From Lachnospiraceae bacterium (GTDB lineage Bacteria > Bacillota > Clostridia > Lachnospirales > Lachnospiraceae): a stretch of 10,100 bases of DNA. Shown piece by piece: positions 1 through 8,144 of the stretch (the first letter of the stretch is position 1; every line of letters begins with the position of its first letter). The notes below the pieces were generated by a model. It had not been told where the DNA came from. It worked only from the letters and a program-made list of their open reading frames with translations, and searched no databases. The position numbers and the translations under genes are program-made. The stretch spans positions 1 through 10,100 of the forward strand of contig JAGAAH010000059.1 in assembly GCA_017615375.1 (NCBI GenBank). Direction: 5' to 3'.

Positions 1-582
1 AATATCAAGGTGGTTGGTAGGCTCGTCAAGAAGCAACAAATCCGGTTTATCAAGCAAAAGTCGTGCAAGACATACTCGCGTCTTCTGTCCTCCGGATAAA
101 GTACTCAACTTCTTATCGAACTCATCATCCGTAAAGCCAAGACCTCTTATAACGCTTATGACTTCACCTTTATAAGAATACCCTCCCTCGTTTGCGAATC
201 TCTCGCTAAGGTCGTGATATTTATTCATGTGTTCTTCCATTAAATCAGGCGAAACGGAGGACATTTCATTCTCCATCTTCTTTAATTCCGCTTCCCAATC
301 GATAAGCTTACGCTTTGATTCCATAACCTCATCTATGATTGTTCTGTCGGAATCAAAGTCGTTAATCTGTGATAAATATCCTATGGTTGCGTTCTTTTTA
401 AGTGATATTTCACCTGAATCATGACTTAATTCATTAACTATTATCTTAAGTACCGTGGACTTGCCGGCACCGTTAATACCGACTATTGCTGCCTTTTCAT
501 CATCTTCAAGATTAAAGGTAACATCCTCCAAAACTGTCTCCACTCCGTATGACTTGGATATATGGGAACATGAAATAATCAT
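1..582 (-). CDS. ABC-F family ATPase, N-terminal 194 residues (cut by window start)
   Basis: This is the first nucleotide-binding domain of a soluble ABC-F protein. Members of this family have two fused ATPase domains and no membrane segment, and typically act on the ribosome (translation factors or antibiotic protection). Translating the minus strand from the ATG at 582-580 gives a start of MIISCSHISKSYG. Walker A (GINGAGKST) lies at residues 35-43, a Q-loop (YLSQ) near 76-79, a charged helical stretch near 95-125, the signature LSGGQ at 162-166, and Walker B with its extension (LLLLDEPTNHLD) at 182-193. The DEPTNHLD sequence is typical of ABC-F. A ribosome site (AGGTG, 591-595) overlaps the stop codon of the preceding gene, 8 bases from the ATG. 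The gene is 11 bases downstream of the pseudo-receiver gene with no terminator between them, so the two are probably co-transcribed. The linker and second ATPase domain lie outside the window, so the subfamily cannot be decided. Confidence 0.93.
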   Translation of the reverse strand, partial: MIISCSHISKSYGVETVLEDVTFNLEDDEKAAIVGINGAGKSTVLKIIVNELSHDSGEISLKKNATIGYLSQINDFDSDRTIIDEVMESKRKLIDWEAELKKMENEMSSVSPDLMEEHMNKYHDLSERFANEGGYSYKGEVISVIRGLGFTDDEFDKKLSTLSGGQKTRVCLARLLLDKPDLLLLDEPTNHLDI

Positions 583-593
583 TTCAAAAACAC

Positions 594-1640
594 CTAACTG
601 TCCTTTCCAATCATAACAAGCATGAAGTACGGATTCTCTTCGTAGCCTTTCATAGTCTTTAAGAATACCGTTTTAAAGAGTATATCCGTTATTCTATGGT
701 ACATATCTCTTACATGCTTACTATTCTCTATGTATAAGAGCTTCTCATCCATCTTTGATGCTTTAAGATCGTTGGCTGCTCTGAATACATATGTATCATC
801 TTTTTCATCAATCGTAATATTTACTTTGTATACCGGGAACATATGCTTCGAAAGATATGCGCTTAAGTATGCAAAGAAATAAAACTGCTTGGTTTTAACA
901 TCATCATTTTCGATATCCGTATGATTCTCGATAACTATCTTGGAACCACTGGTCTTATTATCAAAAAGATATGAAATTCTCTCAATATAATCCTTATAAG
1001 TCTTATCTCCGAATATAAAAGTTCTGACATATTCTTCCATAAGCCCCTGGGCATATGCCTTTATGTGCGATACATCGCCGTCTGCAAGCCCTTCGCATTT
1101 GGCGTATTCCGCAATATTAGCCTCCACCATTCCCGAGAAAATCTGATATATAAAAGAATAATCCTTGATTCTCTTCTGATTCTCCTGCTTTAGTGCATCA
1201 TAATCGCTTATATATCTTTTGGCTGAAATCTCATGGTCTTTTACATCATAAGTAGCTTCGCATCTCTTCTCATATTCCCCCATTGCTCTGTATATCGGTT
1301 CAAGCAAATCTTCCGGGAAGTTAATGGGTTTTAATATAAGTTCATAAAAAGGCGCCTTATCGTACATTGAAAGTATCGGCTCAACGTCTTTTACTTCTGT
1401 CATAAGCATAAGCACTGTCTTAGGTGAAGCAGATTCCATCATCGTAAAAAGCTCTTCTGCAGACATAATACTGATATCAAACTCGGAAACGAGCACGGAA
1501 ATATCCTTTTCATCCAGAAGCTTCATTGCTTCTTCCGGATATGTGGTTCCTATAACTTCATATTCATCAGGTAATTCCGAAAGAATTCCGAGACATTTAT
1601 CAAGATGTGCTTTTTCCGATTCAAGTAAAAGAATGGTCAT
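594..1640 (-). CDS. Degenerate receiver-domain protein with uncharacterised C-terminal region, 348 aa
   Basis: Residues 1-125 follow the receiver (CheY-like) pattern: a hydrophobic first strand (ILLLESE), a third strand VLVSEFD, a fourth ending MLMT at Thr81, and a fifth LILKP with Lys104. Spacing against Spo0F puts Glu53 where the phosphorylated Asp belongs, and the N-terminal acidic pair reads E-S instead of D-D. It therefore probably does not take part in ordinary phosphotransfer. Residues 130-348 are mainly helical and match no family I can name. The segment from about 260 to 300 loosely resembles a histidine-kinase ATPase fold without its N-box Asn, which is only a guess. No DNA-binding output domain is recognised. 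I chose the ATG at 1640-1638 because GGGAGG (1646-1651) sits 5 bases upstream. The longer in-frame extension to 1757 would translate through the preceding terminator and this gene's promoter. It forms a two-gene unit with the ABC-F ATPase. Confidence 0.85.
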   Translation of the reverse strand: MTILLLESEKAHLDKCLGILSELPDEYEVIGTTYPEEAMKLLDEKDISVLVSEFDISIMSAEELFTMMESASPKTVLMLMTEVKDVEPILSMYDKAPFYELILKPINFPEDLLEPIYRAMGEYEKRCEATYDVKDHEISAKRYISDYDALKQENQKRIKDYSFIYQIFSGMVEANIAEYAKCEGLADGDVSHIKAYAQGLMEEYVRTFIFGDKTYKDYIERISYLFDNKTSGSKIVIENHTDIENDDVKTKQFYFFAYLSAYLSKHMFPVYKVNITIDEKDDTYVFRAANDLKASKMDEKLLYIENSKHVRDMYHRITDILFKTVFLKTMKGYEENPYFMLVMIGKDS

Positions 1641-1680
1641 ATATGCCTCCCTTAGACTATACCCATAACACTCCAAAAAT

Positions 1681-1689
1681 ATTATATCA
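1681..1689 (-). promoter_or_regulatory. Extended -10 promoter for the pseudo-receiver/ABC-F unit
   Basis: On the minus strand TGATATAAT (1689-1681) is a perfect TATAAT box with the TGn extension. No good -35 box is found at 16-18 bases upstream, which is tolerable for an extended -10 promoter. It lies just after the T-tract of the EF-G-like gene's terminator and gives an untranslated leader of roughly 35 bases. Confidence 0.7.
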
Positions 1690-1706
1690 AAATAGCCTTG
1701 TAAATG

Positions 1707-1755
1707 AAATAAAAAAAAGGAAAATCTCCGAGTAATTGATACTCGGAGATCTTCC
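1707..1755 (-). terminator. Rho-independent terminator of the EF-G-like gene
   Basis: Perfect 10-bp arms at 1724-1733 and 1741-1750 enclose a 7-base loop. After one mismatch the stem continues for four more pairs (1719-1722 with 1752-1755). On the minus strand the stem is followed by eight T residues (1718-1711). It begins about 30 bases after the EF-G-like stop codon and separates that gene from the next unit. Confidence 0.93.
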
Positions 1756-1784
1756 AAATACTCTATTAAGATATAGAAAGGTAA

Positions 1785-3872
1785 TTAATTATCTTCGTCA
1801 ATATCCTTCTTTCTTAATTCAACTTCTCTTTCCTGTACATCGGAAGGAGCCTGCTCGTAACGTGCGAATTCATATGAGTATTCGCCTGCGCCACCGGTTA
1901 TCGATCTTAATGCTGTTGAATATCCGTAAAGTTCAACCTGCGGAATATCCGCATTAATCTCCTGCTTGCCGCCGGCTATAGGATTCATACCAAGAACACG
2001 GCCACGCTTCTTGTTAAGGTCACCCATAATATCACCGGTAAACTTATCAGGAGCAACAACCTTTAACGAAACGATTGGCTCGAGCAATATAGGTGTAGCC
2101 TCAAGGAAGCCTTTCTTAAATGCCTGTGCTGCTGCTGTCTTGAATGCCATTTCGGATGAATCTACCGGATGATAAGAACCATCATATAAAACTGCCTTAA
2201 CGCCAACTACAGGATATCCTGCCAAAGGACCTGCTTCGGTACACTCTGCAACACCCTTCTCTACTGCAGGGAAGAAGTTCTTCGGAACTGCACCACCGAC
2301 TACTATCTGATCGAAGATATAAGCCTTGTCCATCTCTCCCGATGGCTCGAATGTCATCTTAACGTGACCATACTGTCCGTGTCCGCCTGACTGCTTCTTA
2401 TACTTATATTCAACGTCGGATTTCTTTCTGATTGTCTCTTTAAATGCTACCTTCGGCTTATCAAGTTCAACTTCAACTTTATAGCGCTCTTTGAGCTTGC
2501 TTAATACTACGTCAATCTGCTGATCGCCGATACCGTAGATTAATGTCTGACGGTTAGCTGCATCATTTTCAACCTTAATTGTAGGGTCTTCATTGGTAAT
2601 CTTTGCAAGTGCCTGTGCAATCTTATCATCATCGCCCTTATTAACTGCTCTATAGGCCATACATGTATAAGGTGTAGAGAATGCTGTCTTGCCATATACG
2701 ATAGGTGTTGCCTTAACCGACAATGTATCACCTGTTGCTGCCTTAGAAAGCTTTGCCAATGCTCCTATATCACCTGCGTGAAGCTCAGGAACTTCGGTAG
2801 GCTTATTACCCTTTAATACATAAAGCTTACCAATCTTCTCCTCAGTATCCTTGTCATAATCAAAGAGAAGGTCATCTGTCTTAAGAACGCCGGATCCAAC
2901 CTTGATAAGTGAATACTTACCGATGAATGGATCGACAATTGTCTTAAATACATAAGCAGTCTTAGACTTAGAGAAGTCGTAGTTTGCTTCATATACTTCA
3001 TTGGTTTTCATATTGATACCTGCAAGCTGTCTTCCTTCAGGACTCGGAAGATACTTAACGATATCAGCCATAAGAGTATACATACCTCTTGCAAGTGTAT
3101 TCGAGCCCATAAGTACGGGAACTACGGAACAATCACTTACGCCGACACGCATAGCTGAACGAATCTCGTCTTCCGAGAACTCTTCGCCTGCAAAATATCT
3201 ATCCATAAATTCGTCGCTTGTCTCTGCAACCGCTTCAAGTAAAGCGTCACGACAAATCTTAAGATTTTCCTTGGAGTAATCCGGAATATCAAATCTATCT
3301 ACAGTGCCCTTGTCATTCCATCTCTTTGCTGTCTGCTGGATTACATTAACATAACCTACAAATTCGCTATTCTCTCTTATCGGGAGATGGAACGGAGCAA
3401 TCTTCTTTCCATATAATGTCTGAAGATCTTCCACTACCTGACGATATGATGCGTTATCGTCATCCATATTGGTAACGAAGATAATTCTCGGCAAATGATA
3501 CTTCTCACAAATATCCCATGCCTTCTTGGTTCCGACTTCAATACCGTTCTTGCCGGAAACAACTATAATTGCAGCGTCAGCTGCGGAAACAGCTTCTTCT
3601 ACTTCTCCTACGAAATCAAAATAACCCGGAGTATCTAAAATATTAATCTTAACATCATTAAAGATGATTGGTACTATCGATGTCTGAATTGAGAAAAGAC
3701 GCTTATTCTCTTCCTTATCGTAATCACTTATTGTATTACCGTCTGCAATTGTTCCCATACGAGTAATATCGCCCGTAAGATAAGCCATAGCCTCTGTAAG
3801 GGAGGTTTTGCCGGCCCCGCCATGTCCTAAAACTGCCACGTTTCTGATCTTGTCCGTTGTAAATACTTTCAT
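1785..3872 (-). CDS. fusA: EF-G-like translation GTPase (EF-G paralogue), 695 aa
   Basis: It has the five-domain layout of elongation factor G, the ribosome-dependent GTPase that moves tRNA and mRNA, at normal length. With Met at 3872 as residue 1, the P-loop GHGGAGKT is at 16-23, the DTPG motif at 80-83 and the G4 position at 134-137. Domain IV is well kept (SGGHGQYGHV; the tip loop SYHPVDSSEM retains the His that aligns with E. coli His583), and domain V ends with GRVLGMNP. Departures from canonical EF-G: the catalytic His after DTPG is Tyr84 (DTPGYFDF), NKxD is replaced by TNMD, and switch I lacks the RGIT sequence (KRLFSI instead). It is therefore probably a specialised paralogue and not the main translocase, which usually sits with rpsL, rpsG and tuf. 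I prefer the ATG at 3872 because AGGAGG is 8 bases away; the ATG at 3878 is only 2 bases from it. It stands alone between its own promoter and terminator. The fusA symbol denotes the family only. Confidence 0.93.
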   Translation of the reverse strand: MKVFTTDKIRNVAVLGHGGAGKTSLTEAMAYLTGDITRMGTIADGNTISDYDKEENKRLFSIQTSIVPIIFNDVKINILDTPGYFDFVGEVEEAVSAADAAIIVVSGKNGIEVGTKKAWDICEKYHLPRIIFVTNMDDDNASYRQVVEDLQTLYGKKIAPFHLPIRENSEFVGYVNVIQQTAKRWNDKGTVDRFDIPDYSKENLKICRDALLEAVAETSDEFMDRYFAGEEFSEDEIRSAMRVGVSDCSVVPVLMGSNTLARGMYTLMADIVKYLPSPEGRQLAGINMKTNEVYEANYDFSKSKTAYVFKTIVDPFIGKYSLIKVGSGVLKTDDLLFDYDKDTEEKIGKLYVLKGNKPTEVPELHAGDIGALAKLSKAATGDTLSVKATPIVYGKTAFSTPYTCMAYRAVNKGDDDKIAQALAKITNEDPTIKVENDAANRQTLIYGIGDQQIDVVLSKLKERYKVEVELDKPKVAFKETIRKKSDVEYKYKKQSGGHGQYGHVKMTFEPSGEMDKAYIFDQIVVGGAVPKNFFPAVEKGVAECTEAGPLAGYPVVGVKAVLYDGSYHPVDSSEMAFKTAAAQAFKKGFLEATPILLEPIVSLKVVAPDKFTGDIMGDLNKKRGRVLGMNPIAGGKQEINADIPQVELYGYSTALRSITGGAGEYSYEFARYEQAPSDVQEREVELRKKDIDEDN

Positions 3873-3880
3873 TAGCATTT

Positions 3881-3886
3881 CCTCCT
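3881..3886 (-). promoter_or_regulatory. Ribosome binding site deciding the EF-G-like start
   Basis: A perfect AGGAGG on the minus strand lies 2 bases from the ATG at 3878 and 8 bases from the ATG at 3872. The spacing favours the second, which removes two residues from the longest reading frame. Confidence 0.8.
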
Positions 3887-3912
3887 CATAGGATTTCTTT
3901 AAAGATAGATAT

Positions 3913-3941
3913 ATTTTACTAAAAGTTCACAACTATTTCAA
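3913..3941 (-). promoter_or_regulatory. Sigma-A promoter of the EF-G-like gene
   Basis: On the minus strand TTGAAA (3941-3936) and TAAAAT (3918-3913) are separated by exactly 17 bases, each matching five of six consensus positions. The leader is about 35 bases. The -35 box overlaps a short perfect palindrome, CAATATATTG (3939-3948). Confidence 0.78.
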
Positions 3942-3995
3942 TATATTGTTTGTAAATAGACCAAAAATATACCGAGCTATTGTTTTATTTGTCTA

Positions 3996-4023
3996 AATAT
4001 AATATTTATTTTGCATAATTCAA
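3996..4023 (-). promoter_or_regulatory. Possible second, distal promoter of the EF-G-like gene
   Basis: On the minus strand TTGAAT (4023-4018) and TATATT (4001-3996) are 16 bases apart, in the AT-rich gap just after the PilZ-gene terminator. In such AT-rich DNA a chance match is likely, so confidence is low. The rest of the roughly 200-base gap shows nothing else I can name. Confidence 0.3.
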
Positions 4024-4039
4024 ACTATATTTTGACCAT

Positions 4040-4067
4040 AAAAAAACCGGGATATTAAATCCCGGTT
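4040..4067 (-). terminator. Rho-independent terminator after the PilZ gene
   Basis: Arms AACCGGG (4045-4051) and CCCGGTT (4061-4067) form a 7-bp stem with a 9-base loop, followed on the minus strand by a run of T residues (4046-4040). It lies 11 bases after the PilZ-gene stop and closes the pheS-pheT-queA-pilZ stretch. Confidence 0.9.
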
Positions 4068-4078
4068 AAATGCATATA

Positions 4079-4582
4079 TTAATTGTTTTCTTCAATTTCT
4101 TTAATCTTATCAAGGATATCCGTAGGTGCATGGGATGTAAGCTCTTCCAATACATCAAGAGTCTCTTCTCTCTCCTGCTCGAGTTCGTTGAATATCTGAT
4201 ATATCTCAATCTTCAAGGAATCAGACTCGGTCATTCCTATAAATGACGCACCGTAATGGTAATTATCTTCTTCGCCCGTATATCTTACAATCTCGATTAC
4301 CGCATCAATAACCTCTTTGGTCCAAATCTGCAGCTTCATATTGTAGAAGGTTCCCGTCTCAAGCTTAATCCCGCAATCAAATCCGATTCCAAGCTTGGAA
4401 AGATCCGTAACGTGAACTTTGATAAACTTCAACGTAGTAATACCATCGCTGTCCAGTCTCTCCAACTGTACAGAAACATTAAGATCAAGTCTCTGGCTTC
4501 TTCTCTTTTCCGGTCCGCCAACCCCGGTATTACGTCTTGCACTGAGCATTTCCTGTGCTTTACGAAGCTTGTTCTCTCCCAT
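4079..4582 (-). CDS. PilZ-domain protein, probable cyclic-di-GMP receptor, 167 aa
   Basis: PilZ domains bind the second messenger cyclic di-GMP through an RxxxR motif and a (D/N)xSxxG motif. Both are present: Arg27-Arg31 (RRSQR) and Asp60-Gly65 (DLSKLG). They are followed by the beta-barrel strands, including the YHYGASFIGM segment near 108-117. A basic N-terminal helix (1-26) precedes the domain. A charged helical tail (about 130-167) with many Glu and Leu residues follows and could be a coiled coil or partner-binding segment. No signal peptide, membrane segment or other output domain is seen, so it is a cytosolic stand-alone adaptor whose target (motility, polysaccharide or other) cannot be told. 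The start is supported by AAGGAGG 4 bases before the ATG. It lies 87 bases after queA with no terminator between them, but has its own candidate promoter. Confidence 0.9.
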   Translation of the reverse strand: MGENKLRKAQEMLSARRNTGVGGPEKRRSQRLDLNVSVQLERLDSDGITTLKFIKVHVTDLSKLGIGFDCGIKLETGTFYNMKLQIWTKEVIDAVIEIVRYTGEEDNYHYGASFIGMTESDSLKIEIYQIFNELEQEREETLDVLEELTSHAPTDILDKIKEIEENN

Positions 4583-4631
4583 GATGCCTCCTTATATCTT
4601 AAAAGAAATTAATTAACACCCATATATACGT

Positions 4632-4661
4632 ATTGTATTACAAAAGCCAGTCATAAATCAA
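4632..4661 (-). promoter_or_regulatory. Candidate promoter of the PilZ gene
   Basis: On the minus strand TTGATT (4661-4656) and TACAAT (4637-4632) are 18 bases apart, just downstream of the queA stop. The -10 box matches five of six positions and the -35 box four of six. The -10 box sits in a small perfect palindrome, TTGTAATACAA (4632-4642), which may be chance. Confidence 0.5.
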
Positions 4662-4669
4662 GAGAATAT

Positions 4670-5710
4670 TTAGTGAATAAACATCGCGTCTCCGAAACTG
4701 AAAAATCTGTAATTGTTCTTTACGGCTTCATCATATGCATTAAGTACATGTTCTCTTCCCGCAAGTGCCGAAACAAGCATAATAAGCGTCGATTCAGGTA
4801 AATGGAAATTGGTAATCAATGCATCGAGTATCTTGAATTTATATCCCGGATATATGAAAATCTCGGTATCATCGGTTTTCGCACTGATTGTGCCGTCCTC
4901 GTTTGCTGCGGATTCAACGGTTCTGCAGCTTGTGGTTCCGACGCAGATAACACGTGATCCGCGCTTTTTGGCTGCATTAATCTTATCTGCTGCTTCTTTT
5001 GTTACTTCATAATGCTCGGAATGCATCTTATGGTCAAGAAGGTTATCTTCCTTAACCGGTCTGAAAGTTCCGAGTCCTACATGTAGCGTAACTTCCGCAA
5101 CATCCACACCTTTATCCTTAATCTTCTGCAAAAGCTCTTCCGTCATGTGAAGGCCTGCCGTAGGTGCTGCCGCCGAACCGTCATACTTGGCGTATACCGT
5201 CTGATAACGATTCTTGTCCTTAAGCTCATGCGTAATGTATGGCGGCAACGGCATAAGTCCCAATTTATCAAGAATCTCCTCGAATATACCGTCATACGTA
5301 AACTGAATTACTCTATTACCATCTTCAAGCACATCAGTTATGGTACCCTTTAAAAGTCCTTCGCCGAATGTAACTTCCGCACCCGTTCTAAGCTTCTTTC
5401 CCGGCTTAACGAGACACTCCCACGAATCGTTTACAAGCCTCTTTAAGAGAAGAATCTCTACAGGCTTTGCAAGTCCTTCCTTAATACCGTAAAGGCGCGC
5501 CGGAATAACTTTTGTGTTATTAAGCACAAGGCAATCGCCCGGATTTAAATAATCAATTATATCTTTAAATATCTTATGCTCTACCTCACCGGTATCTTTA
5601 TCAAGCACCATAAGCTTGGACGAAGACCTGTCAGGCAGCGGATCCTGGGCAATCTGCTCTTTGGGCAGATCAAACCAGTAATCCTTAACGCTTAACTTTA
5701 TATCACTCAT
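4670..5710 (-). CDS. queA: S-adenosylmethionine:tRNA ribosyltransferase-isomerase QueA, 346 aa
   Basis: QueA moves and isomerises the ribosyl group of S-adenosylmethionine onto preQ1 in the anticodon wobble position of tRNAs for Tyr, His, Asn and Asp, making epoxyqueuosine. The family pattern is clear: [10 protein letters not shown] at 13-22, [15 protein letters not shown] at 61-75, [10 protein letters not shown] and [11 protein letters not shown] in the middle, then [16 protein letters not shown] and [11 protein letters not shown] near the C-terminus. The length is typical. The ATG is one base after the pheT stop (TAA-G-ATG), and its ribosome site lies within pheT, so the two are probably translationally coupled and both under the phenylalanine T-box. 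Other queuosine genes are not in the window. Confidence 0.97.
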   Translation of the reverse strand: MSDIKLSVKDYWFDLPKEQIAQDPLPDRSSSKLMVLDKDTGEVEHKIFKDIIDYLNPGDCLVLNNTKVIPARLYGIKEGLAKPVEILLLKRLVNDSWECLVKPGKKLRTGAEVTFGEGLLKGTITDVLEDGNRVIQFTYDGIFEEILDKLGLMPLPPYITHELKDKNRYQTVYAKYDGSAAAPTAGLHMTEELLQKIKDKGVDVAEVTLHVGLGTFRPVKEDNLLDHKMHSEHYEVTKEAADKINAAKKRGSRVICVGTTSCRTVESAANEDGTISAKTDDTEIFIYPGYKFKILDALITNFHLPESTLIMLVSALAGREHVLNAYDEAVKNNYRFFSFGDAMFIH

Positions 5711-5711
5711 C

Positions 5712-8132
5712 TTATTGCCTCAATTCAGCACCAAGAGCCTTAAGCTCGTTGATAATTATATCCATCTGCTTATTGACGATTGTATCTTCAAGAGTCTTAT
5801 CAAGCGCTCTGAATGAAATGGAATATGCAAGTGACTTATGTCCTTCCGCAATTCTTTCACCTTCATATACGTCAAAAAGCTCTACCTTCTCAAGATATTC
5901 TCCGCCGTTTCTTCTGATGCAGGCTTCGATATCACCGGCAAGCACGGACTTCTTTGTAAGTAAGCTTAAATCTCTTGTGATTGCAGGGAATTTTGCAAGA
6001 CCCTGATACTTAATATCGTAATCAGAAAGCTTAACTATATCGTCCATATCAAGAACCGCAATATATACCTTTTCCTTAATATCATAATTATTAAGAACCT
6101 GCGGATGAACTTCACCTATAAGGCCAAGCTCAAATTCTCCTGCCGTAATCTTTGCCGCTCTTCCCGGATGAAGATAAGGAATATCCTTAACCGCATCATA
6201 CTTAAGCTCACATCTTACTCCGCATTCATTAAGAATATCTTCAACCGCACCCTTCATCTCGAAGAAATCACCCATTCCGTACATACCGAGAGTAAGTTTC
6301 ATTCTCTCTTCAGGAAGATCTTTAAGCGGTAACTCCTTAGGAAGATATACCTTAGCCATCTCATATAACGCAACTGCTTTATTTCTATGCGCATAGTTTA
6401 AAGAAAGCGATGTAAGGATTCCGTCAAGAGAAAGCGTACGCATTATACTGTAATCCTCGCCGAGAGGATTAAGAATGGTTATGGCTTTTCTATGCTCGTC
6501 ATTTTTATCAAGACATAACTTATCAAATACCTTAGGGCTTTCAAAGGAGAAACACATAGCCTCTGAAAATCCGTTGAATCTTGCGGCATTCTTAGCCTTA
6601 TCGCGAACAATCTGGCTCTTATTCTTACCACCCATTGTGGATTCACCGCCCGGAAGTGTCATAGGAATCTTGTCATATCCGTAGAATCTCGCAACTTCTT
6701 CCGCAAGATCGGCCATGCAATGAATATCCTGTCTCCATGAAGGAACCTTAATCATATTCGTTGCGGCATCATATGTTAAGAATACTTTCTCGAAATACTT
6801 AATCATATCTTCCTTGGATACATTTGTTCCAAGAAGCTTGTTAATCTTTTCAGGCTCGAATTTAACTTCGTTTCCCGTTCTGACATTAGGATATACGTCA
6901 ACCATACCGCCGATAACTTCGCCTGCATTAAGTTCTTCCATAAGCTGACAAGCTCTGTTGATTGCAAGTAATGCGGTATTAGGATCAAGACCCTTCTCAA
7001 ACTTGCCGGAAGCATCCGTTCTCATTCCGAGCTTTTTGCTCGAAAGACGAATATTGGTACCGTCAAAGCATGCTGCCTCGAAAAGCACTGTTTTAACGGA
7101 ATCCGTAATCATGGAATTCTCTCCACCCATGATTCCTGCGATACCGATTGGCTTCTTGCCATCACAAATCATAAGAATATCACTTGAAAGCTCGTGTTCC
7201 TGTCCGTCAAGTGTGGTAAACTTCTCACCGTTATCGGCAGTTCTTACGATAATCTTATTGTCTTCAACGGTTGAAAGGTCGTATGCATGCATCGGCTGTC
7301 CGAACTCTTCCATAACGTAATTCGTGATATCTACGATATTATTGATAGGTCTTATGCCGACACCTTTTAAGCGTCTCTGCATCCACTTAGGTGACGGACC
7401 GATTTTAACATTCTTGACCACTCTTGCAATGTATCTACTGCAAAGCTTATTATCCTTAACTTCTACGCTGATGTAATCGGAAGCTTTCTCGTTATTGCCC
7501 GTTTCCTTAATCTCAGGGAACTTAAATTCCTTACCGAAAGTAGCCGCTGCTTCTATTGCGATACCTATTGTTGCATAGCAATCAACTCTGTTAGAAGTAA
7601 TCTCATATTCATGAGTCACATCATCAAGTCCAAGCGCTTTTATGGCATCGCTTCCTACTTCTACATCTTCGTCGAAGATATAGATACCGTTATCAGGTGC
7701 TTCAGGATAATACTCCTTTGATGAACCGAGTTCTTCTATGGAGCACATCATGCCGTTACTTTCAACACCGCGAAGTTTTCCGGCTTTAATCGGGATTCCG
7801 CCTTTGGTCTTATGTCCGTCATGATCTCCCGCTACACGTCCGCCGTCAAGCACTACCGGTACCTTGGCGTTAACAACTACATTAGGCGCACCTGTGACAA
7901 TCTGAATAGGTTCGCCACGTCCTATATCCACTTTACAGATAACAAGCTTGTCTGCATCAGGATGCTTATCGATGCTAAGTATCTGTCCGACAACGATTTT
8001 ATCAAGGTCTTCCGATAGACACTCGTATCCTTCAACCTTGGTGCCGGATAATGTCATTCTGTCTGTATATTCCTGTGCGCTGCAGTTTAAGTCAGGCACA
8101 TATTCTTTAATCCAATTTAATGAAGTATTCAT
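5712..8132 (-). CDS. pheT: Phenylalanyl-tRNA synthetase beta subunit PheT, 806 aa
   Basis: This is the large subunit of the cytosolic alpha2-beta2 enzyme that charges tRNA-Phe. It binds tRNA and edits mischarged Tyr-tRNA. Domains in order: N-terminal segment [21 protein letters not shown]-like tRNA-binding domain (about 43-155, with HPDADKL and TGAPNV); B3/B4 editing domain (about 205-385); B5 domain (about 400-475, ending [11 protein letters not shown]); catalytic-like core lacking the active-site motifs (about 480-690); and a C-terminal FDX-ACB anticodon-binding domain (about 713-806, starting [12 protein letters not shown]). The length is typical of the bacterial long form. The start at 8132 is preceded by a purine-rich GGGGGAAGAGGA site, and it lies 12 bases after the pheS stop in the same operon. 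Confidence 0.98.
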   Translation of the reverse strand: MNTSLNWIKEYVPDLNCSAQEYTDRMTLSGTKVEGYECLSEDLDKIVVGQILSIDKHPDADKLVICKVDIGRGEPIQIVTGAPNVVVNAKVPVVLDGGRVAGDHDGHKTKGGIPIKAGKLRGVESNGMMCSIEELGSSKEYYPEAPDNGIYIFDEDVEVGSDAIKALGLDDVTHEYEITSNRVDCYATIGIAIEAAATFGKEFKFPEIKETGNNEKASDYISVEVKDNKLCSRYIARVVKNVKIGPSPKWMQRRLKGVGIRPINNIVDITNYVMEEFGQPMHAYDLSTVEDNKIIVRTADNGEKFTTLDGQEHELSSDILMICDGKKPIGIAGIMGGENSMITDSVKTVLFEAACFDGTNIRLSSKKLGMRTDASGKFEKGLDPNTALLAINRACQLMEELNAGEVIGGMVDVYPNVRTGNEVKFEPEKINKLLGTNVSKEDMIKYFEKVFLTYDAATNMIKVPSWRQDIHCMADLAEEVARFYGYDKIPMTLPGGESTMGGKNKSQIVRDKAKNAARFNGFSEAMCFSFESPKVFDKLCLDKNDEHRKAITILNPLGEDYSIMRTLSLDGILTSLSLNYAHRNKAVALYEMAKVYLPKELPLKDLPEERMKLTLGMYGMGDFFEMKGAVEDILNECGVRCELKYDAVKDIPYLHPGRAAKITAGEFELGLIGEVHPQVLNNYDIKEKVYIAVLDMDDIVKLSDYDIKYQGLAKFPAITRDLSLLTKKSVLAGDIEACIRRNGGEYLEKVELFDVYEGERIAEGHKSLAYSISFRALDKTLEDTIVNKQMDIIINELKALGAELRQ
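5718..5721 (-). promoter_or_regulatory. queA ribosome binding site inside the pheT 3' end
   Basis: GAGG on the minus strand lies 7 bases before the queA ATG, within the last codons of pheT. With the one-base intergenic gap this suggests coupling of queA translation to pheT. Confidence 0.6.
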
Positions 8133-8144
8133 TCCTCTTCCCCC

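Noticed and set aside
1641..1757. In-frame N-terminal extension of the pseudo-receiver protein starting MEDLRVSITRR
   Set aside because: It would translate through the rho-independent hairpin, its T-tract and the TGATATAAT promoter. The ATG at 1640 has a strong ribosome site and begins the receiver fold.
3876..3878. Upstream ATG as the EF-G-like start
   Set aside because: Only 2 bases separate it from AGGAGG, while the ATG at 3872 has ideal 8-base spacing and gives the usual MKVF-type N-terminus.
4256..4616. Two plus-strand open frames (118 and 65 codons) opposite the PilZ gene
   Set aside because: They are antisense shadows of a gene with clear PilZ motifs, and neither has a recognisable family signature.
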